Virus record (IMG/VR): IMGVR_UViG_3300020194_000428
Location: 1 to 39,631 of that record
DNA from: a virus
Reading direction: 5' to 3' (one strand)
DNA: 39,631 nucleotides
The translations under genes were made by a program, and so were the position numbers. Positions 1-8,300 of the stretch are shown piece by piece; within the stretch, counting starts at the first letter, position 1; each line of letters opens with the position of its first letter. The notes under the pieces were generated by a model that worked only from the letters and a program-made list of their open reading frames with translations, did not search any database and was not told the DNA's origin.

Positions 1-175
1 CGTCTACGAGTCCAACGCGATCACTGAGCAGGTTCCTCGGTATATACCTAAAGATATCACTAGGTTCTCCGGATCGTTGTCAGAGAATACACTTGCAGTC
101 CTGTCTAAAGAAGACGATCAGGTGTTATACATTTATAAATATTTCTATAGCGAAGGACGCAAAGTTCTCAGCTCG
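1..175. repeat. Terminal overlap of the circular assembly (left copy)
   Basis: This segment matches 39457-39631 base for base except at positions 13 (c here, t there) and 49 (t here, g there). It lies inside the tail tubular protein B gene and both differences are third-codon-position synonymous changes (Ser, Pro). The simplest reading is that a circular or terminally redundant genome was opened here by the assembler. It is unlikely to be the biological terminal repeat, which in T7-like phages lies between the large terminase and the early genes. Confidence 0.93.
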
Positions 176-1057
176 TGGGCTAAGTGGTCGTTCGGCAGTG
201 AAGTGCGTGGCTTTGAGTTCATGGACTCTACGCTCTACTTGTTGTTTTCTAATCCGGATAACAATTCAACATATCTTTCATATCTCCCGCTTAACTTTGA
301 CGGACTAGATGAAGGCAGCGTTGATTACACATTTACTTCACTTCCTAGCGACGCAACCGTCACAGGCATAACATACGTAGAGCCGCTTTCAGGTGAAATC
401 CACATAACGCACCTCGATGATCGTGTTCCTGCTATCGCTGTGTCAGGATCAGGAGGATGGCAAATACGTTTCCCTAACTACACCACAGGCGCTGAAAGAC
501 CTCTCAGAGAGAACATCTTGAACTTCAATTCTTATAGCGCGCCTGTTGTGTTCGCTAGTGGATCTGGTGCTGCTAATTTTGTAGTTTATGATGCCAAAGG
601 AGCCAAGCGGTCAATAGACACTAGCAACTTCCCTTCGATTACAATTACTGACGGTGATGGCCTTACAGATGGAGATCCCCTCTGGGTCGGCTATGAGTTC
701 AACAGTAAATACACGTTCTCTGAGCAGATCTTCAAGGCTCAAGCAGGCCAAGCGCGGACCCCTAACGCAGCTGCTAAGCAGTTTATTAAAAATCTATCTC
801 TGTATCATACACGCACGTCTGACTATGAGATCAAAGTGACGCCAGATAAGCGTTCACAATACACTAATTCATTCCCAGCGACGTATGACTCAGCGAGCCG
901 CGTTGAACTAAAAGATGGATTCTTCAAAGCTCCTGTGTTTGCATCGTCAGGGAACTTAGAGATTATCATTGAGAACAACGGCGCGATGCCTAGTAACTTC
1001 CAGTCTGCTGAATTTGAAACCTTTGTCCACACACGGTCACCGAGATATGGTGCGTAG
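2..1057 (+). CDS. Tail tubular protein B (T7 gp12-like), C-terminal part
   Basis: This is the 3' part of the gene that starts at 37457. The frame is open from base 2, and residues encoded by 2-175 are identical to the last ones encoded at the right end, so no start codon is expected here. Joined across the ends the protein would be about 1018 residues, longer than T7 gp12 (794). The family forms the hexameric nozzle at the distal end of the short tail and contacts the fibres. It ends TAG at 1055-1057, overlapping the next start by 11 nt. A TTG at 77 would also open this frame but is internal. Identification rests mainly on the N-terminal half and on position after tail tubular A. Confidence 0.9.
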   Translation, partial: VYESNAITEQVPRYIPKDITRFSGSLSENTLAVLSKEDDQVLYIYKYFYSEGRKVLSSWAKWSFGSEVRGFEFMDSTLYLLFSNPDNNSTYLSYLPLNFDGLDEGSVDYTFTSLPSDATVTGITYVEPLSGEIHITHLDDRVPAIAVSGSGGWQIRFPNYTTGAERPLRENILNFNSYSAPVVFASGSGAANFVVYDAKGAKRSIDTSNFPSITITDGDGLTDGDPLWVGYEFNSKYTFSEQIFKAQAGQARTPNAAAKQFIKNLSLYHTRTSDYEIKVTPDKRSQYTNSFPATYDSASRVELKDGFFKAPVFASSGNLEIIIENNGAMPSNFQSAEFETFVHTRSPRYGA

Positions 1058-1514
1058 AACATACGGAGACTGTTCGATAGTCCGAGCGACTATTCAGCAC
1101 GTTCACGAGCTCAAAGATAAACTCAGGGTTCACGATGTGCGCGAGTGTGAGTTGCTCGGTAGTAACCCTAAGACCGCTCTGATGCTCGCACTGACAACAG
1201 ACATCTCAACGTATGCAGCGCTTGATGGTGAGGGCAAGGTGTTCGCTATGTTCGGCTCAGGGCCACTCGAAGGTCCTTCTGGTTACATTTGGATGCTCGG
1301 GGCGGACGATGTGCTCACTCATAAGCGACAGTTTATCCGAGCGTCGAGAGACTGGGTGAACCACCTGTCTCAACCGTATGCCTTCACCACGAACGTGGTC
1401 CTCAAAGAGAACAAAGTGGCTGTCCGCTGGCTTCGCTTTTGTGGCGCTAAGTTCGTGCGCGAAGTTACTATCTCTGACAATCCTTTTTACGAATTTATTA
1501 TAACCCCTAATTAA
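1047..1514 (+). CDS. T7 gp13-like protein (GNAT-like fold family)
   Basis: A 155-residue protein starting MVRRTYGDCSIVRA. It has the plan of the T7 gp13 family (DUF2833), thought to have an acetyltransferase-like fold: an early 'TALMLALTTD' strand, a central 'GPSGYIWMLGADDVL' segment, and a C-terminal 'NKVAVRWLRFCGAKFV' motif typical of GNAT proteins. In T7, gp13 is needed for correct head and internal-core assembly although it is not a stable virion part. Placement between tail tubular B and the gp14-like gene is the T7 order. The ATG at 1047 was chosen because it overlaps the upstream stop by 11 nt; the frame extends upstream to 969 only inside the previous gene. Confidence 0.75.
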   Translation: MVRRTYGDCSIVRATIQHVHELKDKLRVHDVRECELLGSNPKTALMLALTTDISTYAALDGEGKVFAMFGSGPLEGPSGYIWMLGADDVLTHKRQFIRASRDWVNHLSQPYAFTTNVVLKENKVAVRWLRFCGAKFVREVTISDNPFYEFIITPN

Positions 1515-1519
1515 AAACT

Positions 1520-2179
1520 ATGTGTTTACCTATATTTGGTGCAGCAGGAGCAGCGCTACTCGGGACTACCGGTGCCACTACTGGTGCATTAGCGTCTACT
1601 GGTGTCATCGCGCAGGCGGTCGGCACTATGTCTGTGCTTGGCCCTCTTGCCCAAGGAATGCTCACAATTGGAGCACAGAGTCAACAGGCTTCAATGCAAG
1701 CTAAGGCTCAGGAACGAGCTACGATTGCAGAGAATGCTCGATACAGTCAGCAGGTATCAGCAATGCGTAAACAACAAGCCACTGAGTCGCTCAGGCTCGC
1801 TCAGGAGGTCTCAGCGGCCAACCGGGCCAGTATGGAGGCCATGGCGCGTAAAGAAGTGGCAGCTGCCGAGGGAGGCATAAGTCTTGGGTCTGCAAGTTTC
1901 CTTGCGGAAATGAGAGACCTCGAGAGGCAAGTAGGGGAGCACAACTATGCGATCCAACAGAATCAATACTTGGCTGATCAGGCATACGAGATGAGAGCCC
2001 GTGACCTTGGACTCCAAGCACAACAGAACTACATCAACATCAACAAGCCTATCGCTACTCCTAACGTCCTTGGGACAATGCTGAGTGCAACCTCAACGAG
2101 CCTTGGGAATTACGCAGACGCTAAGCGCTTACAGACAAGTCAACTTCCTTCAGCGCCTACAACAACTATTAATCCATGA
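1520..2179 (+). CDS. Internal virion protein (T7 gp14-like)
   Basis: A 219-residue protein beginning MCLPIFGAAGAALLG. The N-terminal ~60 residues are Gly/Ala/Thr-rich and hydrophobic, followed by a long Ala/Gln/Glu-rich helical stretch (about 60-170) such as 'QSQQASMQAKAQERATIAEN'. This is the profile of T7 gp14, the core protein ejected first, which forms the pore in the outer membrane. The position between gp13-like and gp15-like genes supports it. The stop overlaps the next ATG by 4 nt (ATGA at 2176-2179). Upstream is A-rich (taaaaactATG) without a Shine-Dalgarno sequence. Confidence 0.8.
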   Translation: MCLPIFGAAGAALLGTTGATTGALASTGVIAQAVGTMSVLGPLAQGMLTIGAQSQQASMQAKAQERATIAENARYSQQVSAMRKQQATESLRLAQEVSAANRASMEAMARKEVAAAEGGISLGSASFLAEMRDLERQVGEHNYAIQQNQYLADQAYEMRARDLGLQAQQNYININKPIATPNVLGTMLSATSTSLGNYADAKRLQTSQLPSAPTTTINP

Positions 2180-5100
2180 CACGCAGAGATTTATTTAACA
2201 AGCCAACCCGTGAGCAGGTGCCTTTCAACTTGAACGCGCCTGCAATTACAGGGAAACCCTTTCAGGCGGGCCAGTATTCGGTGGCAGTTCAAGCTCCTGT
2301 GCCTGCCTCACAGACGTCTATGGGGAAACTAGCAGCAACGCTAGGGCAGATAAATCCAGCAATCAGAGCGTATGGGCAAGCGCAACAGGCAGAGACAGAC
2401 CTCCAAAAGACTATGTTTGGACTCGACTTTGCCCAAATGACGGAAAAGGAGAAGGAATTAGCAGCACAACGCCTTAAGAGCGAGGAGAAGTTTAACAGGA
2501 AGTTTCGCGGAGAAGGATACGAGCTTAACCCAGTCGCACAGATATACGCCAAGGAACTCATTGGAGCAGACAAGGCTGATGAGTATATGGCTTTTATTGA
2601 GGAGAACAAAGCTAAGTATATTGAGGATCAGGTAGTCCTTAAAGGGTTCAAACCAAGCCCAATGCAAATCAATGAGTTTGTTGAGGGGCTCACCGAACAG
2701 TTTAAGCAGGACAACCAAGACACCATGGCTGACCCTTTGATGCTCGCGGGGTTTATGCGTAGCACCTCTGAGTATCGTAATAGAGCAAGTGTTCAGATTG
2801 CAAAGGAAGCCTCGGACACTCATAAGAACAACGTGCTTATCCCTCAAGCGGCTAAAGCTCTAAGTAGGGTTTCAACAATTTCAGATATGCAACTCCCCCT
2901 GACTGGAGCCCTCATGCCTGAACAAGAACGGAATGCTAGGTATCAAGAAGCCTGGACAAGAACAGGACCACTTACTGCTACTGACCAGAAACTAGTCTTA
3001 CAAAATTGGCTAAACTCAATGCCTCCTTCATTAGCACAAGTAAAACTTGAACAGTTGGCTGATGCAGGCATTAAAGTAGGTAATGAGCCTCTTAGGTCTT
3101 ATGATCCTATTGGGGATACTTACTACAACAATTTACAAGACGAGCTTGATGAGAAAAACTTTGAAGAACGTAGGCAAAAAATATCTAACGATACCGTAAT
3201 CAAGAATGAGAAGGCTAAGGAGTTTCAGAAGCTGTTTGATTCTGAAGAGTATCGGGAGCTTTCTTATACAGATAAGATTGAATACCAAAACAATCTTAGA
3301 GACGAGATTTCCAAGATAACAAATCGAGACGAGCAAGTATTGACTTCAGACGCCTTCAGTTTAGTTACTCAAAGAGAAGCTACAGAAAGGGACCGAGGAG
3401 TAGCTGAGATAAGATTAGTTTCTCAGCGATCAGGGACAAACAGTCTTGTGTCTTTCCAGAACCAAGGATTAGAGGAATTGTTGAAGACAGCAGATGACTT
3501 CATTAAAAGCAATGGGATTAAACAAACAGACCCTGCTTACGGGCTAATCAAAGGGTTTGTTGAGCTTGAAAAAGGAGAGTTAACGGAAGATGTGTTTAAT
3601 GTTGGAGCCCCTCAGAACAAAACCATTGAAATGATCGGGAAGTTCAGAAGGGATTTCAATTCATTCATGATGGACCTAGAAGAAAGGCTTTTGGACACCA
3701 AAGGGGGCGAGTCGCTTTCCATAGGGGATAAGACTTATAATATTCCGGAAGAGAAGACATTACAAAGCAAGCAGAATATATTAGATGAAGCACTAGGAGC
3801 GGAGCGCACAAGGCTTCTTGAAGAGATCAAGACTGAGTTCAAAAGTCTTATAACTGAGAACAAGAAGGAACTTGAGGAGAGGGCAGCAGTGATAAAAGAA
3901 GAAAGAGAAAGACCACAACGCATTGCTACCCTCCAAGCGGACCGAAAAGAAAACTTAGAAAAATTAAGCATTGCGAGAGCAGGAGGAGGGCTGCTTGCCC
4001 AGACAACCTTTGAGGCAGGAGGTCGGACGTATTCTAAGAGCCCTGTTGAAGGTCAACCTGGAGTTTTTGTTGGTGGGTCTAGCTTTTCAAAAATAAGAAC
4101 CCAACCTGAATTTGTAACTCAAAGTAAAGTATTAGCGTTTAAACTAGCGGGAAAATCTTATGCTGCTGATGACGTAATGACGGAAATTGATTCGTTCACA
4201 GCAGGTCTATCTAATGGAGCTTACCAGAAAAGAGACGCAAAGATTTTGTTTGGAGTTGTCAGAAGCAACTATGATAAAACTAAAAAATACCTTAAATCGG
4301 ATTATGATCACTTCTTGACTCAGTATACCTCCAATATAGGGTTTCTCCCACCCAGTGATGAGCAAAGGACGAATGCTAAAACTCAACTGGACCTAGTAGC
4401 TAAAGCAATCTTAAGCAGTAGAAGGTTAGCAGGATACAATCCCTCTGAGGTTTTAAAGTCCATGGAAAAAGGGAGTATCCCAGAAGGCGTAGGCATCACG
4501 GGAGAGACCACTGATGGCGTGTCTTTCTTTGAGAATGAACTATTGGGGGAGAACTCAGACGGTAGGGCGTTTACCGTGCTCAACTACGACAATAAAGAAG
4601 AACTACAACCAATCGCAGATAAGCTAGGCGTTTCTGTAGATGCAATTGACGCAGCACAAAAGCGGGGTCTTGAGTATTACCAAGGAGAGACCACACCTGA
4701 AAGAGTCAAGAAGCTTCAAGAGGAAATTAAAAGGGAAGACAAACCTTTGAGGGAGACTATAGAGACACAACCAGGACTTAAGGACACAACTGATAAACCC
4801 AAGACGATACCTACAGTCCCAACTATGGAAGACGTTAAGGTGGACACAAAAGTATCTACGACAGAAGAGCAAGCCTCAGGACCAGCGGATGTCAGCGTAG
4901 GAACAAGAATATCTACAACAGAACAACTTCAGCTACCTCTAGAACAACAAGGAAATAAAGGTAATATTACGATATACTCTCCGCAAAAAGGTGGGGATAA
5001 GATGGAAGGAGGATACCCCTCGTCACGCCCAGGGCCTGATGGGAAGGCTTTAGTCCGAACTGTTCAAGATTACGCTAACGGGACATCTAAATATATAACA

Positions 5101-5367
5101 CTAGCAGGAAATCCTTCTTTTTATAATAAATCGTATATTATCCCAGAGCTTCCGTATAAAGATCCAAAAACCGGAGCCACAAAAACACTCCGTAACGTAA
5201 GGGCCGTTGTGCATGACACTGGAGGAGCCTTTAAGACAAAGCCAGAATTTCGATATGACATTCCTTATGGGAAAGACTTAACAAATAAGGACATGGCAAG
5301 CTATGACGCGCTTCTTAAGAAAGCAGGAATACAGTTTATTGAGGCCAAAAATAATAAACAAAAATAA
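2176..5367 (+). CDS. Internal virion protein (T7 gp15-like) with C-terminal 3D-type barrel
   Basis: A 1063-residue, mostly helical, charged protein with many Glu/Lys/Gln-rich segments. In T7, gp15 is an internal core protein ejected into the periplasm to extend the tail channel. The first ~870 residues look like that family. Residues ~875-930 are a Thr/Pro/Lys-rich linker, and residues ~930-1055 form a separate domain starting 'ITIYSPQKGGDKMEGGYPSS' and containing 'VRAVVHDTGG' and 'FRYDIPYG'. That pattern matches the 3D (Asp-Asp-Asp) double-psi barrel of MltA-like lytic transglycosylases. T7 gp15 (747 residues) lacks such a tail. ATGA overlap with the gp14-like gene indicates coupled translation. 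Confidence 0.82.
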   Translation: MTRRDLFNKPTREQVPFNLNAPAITGKPFQAGQYSVAVQAPVPASQTSMGKLAATLGQINPAIRAYGQAQQAETDLQKTMFGLDFAQMTEKEKELAAQRLKSEEKFNRKFRGEGYELNPVAQIYAKELIGADKADEYMAFIEENKAKYIEDQVVLKGFKPSPMQINEFVEGLTEQFKQDNQDTMADPLMLAGFMRSTSEYRNRASVQIAKEASDTHKNNVLIPQAAKALSRVSTISDMQLPLTGALMPEQERNARYQEAWTRTGPLTATDQKLVLQNWLNSMPPSLAQVKLEQLADAGIKVGNEPLRSYDPIGDTYYNNLQDELDEKNFEERRQKISNDTVIKNEKAKEFQKLFDSEEYRELSYTDKIEYQNNLRDEISKITNRDEQVLTSDAFSLVTQREATERDRGVAEIRLVSQRSGTNSLVSFQNQGLEELLKTADDFIKSNGIKQTDPAYGLIKGFVELEKGELTEDVFNVGAPQNKTIEMIGKFRRDFNSFMMDLEERLLDTKGGESLSIGDKTYNIPEEKTLQSKQNILDEALGAERTRLLEEIKTEFKSLITENKKELEERAAVIKEERERPQRIATLQADRKENLEKLSIARAGGGLLAQTTFEAGGRTYSKSPVEGQPGVFVGGSSFSKIRTQPEFVTQSKVLAFKLAGKSYAADDVMTEIDSFTAGLSNGAYQKRDAKILFGVVRSNYDKTKKYLKSDYDHFLTQYTSNIGFLPPSDEQRTNAKTQLDLVAKAILSSRRLAGYNPSEVLKSMEKGSIPEGVGITGETTDGVSFFENELLGENSDGRAFTVLNYDNKEELQPIADKLGVSVDAIDAAQKRGLEYYQGETTPERVKKLQEEIKREDKPLRETIETQPGLKDTTDKPKTIPTVPTMEDVKVDTKVSTTEEQASGPADVSVGTRISTTEQLQLPLEQQGNKGNITIYSPQKGGDKMEGGYPSSRPGPDGKALVRTVQDYANGTSKYITLAGNPSFYNKSYIIPELPYKDPKTGATKTLRNVRAVVHDTGGAFKTKPEFRYDIPYGKDLTNKDMASYDALLKKAGIQFIEAKNNKQK
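4963..5340 (+). other. 3D / MltA-like barrel domain at the end of gp15
   Basis: This is the C-terminal domain of the gp15-like protein. Visible signature Asp residues are D941 (in GGDKMEGG), D1014 (in VVHDTGG) and D1028 (in FRYDIPYG). The 'DTGGAFK...D' spacing is characteristic of 3D domains, in which a conserved Asp acts as the catalytic acid cleaving peptidoglycan glycan strands without water. The domain follows a flexible Thr/Pro-rich linker, as expected of an appended enzyme. The role in wall penetration during DNA entry is inferred. Confidence 0.65.
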
Positions 5368-5391
5368 TTTAATACACACCAAAAACAAAAC

Positions 5392-8300
5392 ATGGCTATA
5401 GATCCCACTTCACTTGATGCCTTTACCAGCTCAGGGGCACGTTCACTGGATGGTGAAACCCCAGAACAGGAGTTCTTTTCCTTATCAGATACACTTGCCG
5501 CTCCCTTTCGTGGTATCGAAGGGGGAATCAAAGGTTTATACGATTTTGCCGACTTTGTGGTGGGGGATGTTCTCCCGGACTACGATACGAGATTCCTTGG
5601 AACCTCCAACACAATGGCAGGAAGTTTTGTAGAAGGGATGGCACAATTCGCTACTGGTTTTGTTCCTGGTGTAGGAATATTAGGGAGAGTAGGGCGTGTA
5701 GCTAACGCGAGGAAGTATCTAGGGGCAAACGTGGCTAATAAGATTGCTCGAGGTGGTAAGTTATCTCACCAGGAAGCACGAAAGCTCGCGAAGAATACCA
5801 AGTTAAGACGCTTCGGGGATAACTTAGCAGCTGGAGTAGCAACCGACTTCTTAATGTTTGATGCCCAAGAAGAACGGCTAAGTAACCTGTTGTATCAATA
5901 CCCAGAGCTACAGAACCCCGTAACAGAGTATCTTCAAGCAACTGAAGAAGACGGGGAGATTGAAGGGCGCTTTAAGAATGCCTTAGAGGGCATATTTATT
6001 GAGGCAGGCGTAGGGGCAATCCTTGCTCCATTTGTCTCAAGCGTGAAGATGATCAAGAACCGTAACAAGAAGATTGCGGACGGTAAATCACCAGAAGACG
6101 CTGTGGATGAGGCACTTGCAGAGGGAAGTGAGGATGCTATTAAGTTTGACTATGGAAAACTTGACGACCCCATAACAGGGATCAAAGGGCAGTCAGCAAC
6201 AAAAGCTACCCCAGAGGAGATGGAGGACTTCATTAAGGGTAAGGGCTTAACATTAGACGACTTCATTATTGATGAAACCACGGGTCGTGTAGACTTCGCT
6301 ACAGCTGGCGCAGGAGGACGTAAAGCCAGCTCTGAAGATATCTATAACTACGTAACCCAGAAAGGGGATGACTCCGCTGTGCTTGAACTTAGTAAGTTTA
6401 AAGTAGAGGAGGAAACAGGATCTTTAGGATTTATTGATAGAATTATTTCTTCAGTAGACGGAGGAAAAGGGACCTATAACGAATCAACTTTAAATCAAGT
6501 TAAGTTATTAAAAACTTTGCGAGATAACTTTGGGGATACTTTAAATCAAGTAAAAGTATCGGTGGGAAAGACGGGAAGAGCTTATTACTCCCCTGAGCAG
6601 TCTCGTGTTCAACTTTATGATAATGATAAGTTGTCAACAGTAGTTCATGAGTATGTCCACTCTCTTTCGACAGATATTATATATAAGAATTTTTACGTTA
6701 GGGATTCAAAAGGAAAAGCTGTTAAGGGTTCTGCATACTTAGATGAACTAGGGAAGCTAGTAAAAACAGGTAAGAATACAAAAGGCGAGCAAGTTCCTGC
6801 TTCGCTTCGAGAGCTAGGAGACCTCTACTTAACAGCGGTAGATCGGCTGGGACAATCAGCACTATTGCGTCAAGGAGGCAAAGCAGGGGCGGCTGGATCT
6901 CCAGATAAAGTGTTAGGTAAAGGAGTTAATTACGGACTTGGAGACCTCCATGAGTTTGTCACCCAGGCTTTCATGGACCCTCAGTTTCAAAAAGAACTAG
7001 CCTCAATCACAATCACTAAAGGTAAGAAACCTGCAACTGTATACGATAAGTTCAAAGAGTTAATCGCTAAAATCCTTGGGTTTAAACCTCAGGAATCCTC
7101 CATGCTCGATGAGGTGTTGTCCGTTAGTAATTCAGTATTTAGGGACAATGAAACCTTTAGAATGTCAGGCAAAAACCCTGAGACAGTATCAGGAAGGTAT
7201 ACCCCTATAGATGCCTACGATGAAATTAGTGGCCTGGAGCAAATGAGTATATCGGGGTCAGGCGCTAAGTTTGAAAAGGGCTTAGGGTTCTTGATGAATG
7301 CCGCTACTAAGTATAAGGTTAAGATTAACAAAGAGTTTGCAAAACAAGTTAAAGAACTTAGCGGGACTGACCTTTATCGTGGGGTTGCTGAAGGGAAACT
7401 ATCTGAAGCCTTTGAAAAGGCAGGAGTAGACTTTAAGAAAAGTTTACAAATAATGGATGAAGTAGACCGAGTATTTAATAGCACAATACGTAAAGCAAGA
7501 GAAGCTCGCGAAGAATCGGTCAAAGCTAATGTTATCAAATTTGATGATAAAGTTAACTTGGATAACTATACATTTAAGACAACTACAATTAAAGGACGGA
7601 GGGGGTCTTACAAAGTAGAGGTGACAGACCCAGCGGGTAAAGTTACAACATTTAATAGGCGTGCGCTTTCCAAAGAATTAGCCGAAGGTTCAGTAAAGGC
7701 TCTTACAAGAAAGGCCACGTTTGAGAAAAATAAAGCACAAATCATCACTCAAGTTCGTAACGGAAAGTTCTTAAGACAGGCTGTTGCTGACGCAAACATT
7801 AACTTAAGCATCAAGGAGGTAAAAGAAGGCAACGGACGGCCTGACCATGTCGAGGTGACCTTTTTGGATGCTTCGCAGAAAGAAATCAACTTAAGGAATC
7901 TCCCAGATAACATCCAGAGGGAGACAGAGCTATACCTAAAAGCTCGTGGAGGGAAAGTTAAAGCGGTTAGCCCGCAAGACGAAGTCCCTATTGGGCGCGT
8001 TGTTGATAAAGACGGCAACCCGATGGACCCTGAGACTAGTGATGCGGAAGCCTATGAGGATGCGCTAACAGAGGTAATTAAACGGGCGCTTAAAGACGCA
8101 GGACCAGGAGGAGGGGTAGAGGCAATCAAAGGGGTTATCAGGACTATCTCGGAAGAGAAAGACTTCATAACCATTGCAAGAGCACTTGCTGGAGAACAAA
8201 TAGATTTCCTTACTAAAAACAGCAAAGTCCCTAAAATATCAGCGGATGAGTTACTTAATCCAAAGCAAAGCGTAGAGAGAATCAATAAAGAGCTAAGCGA

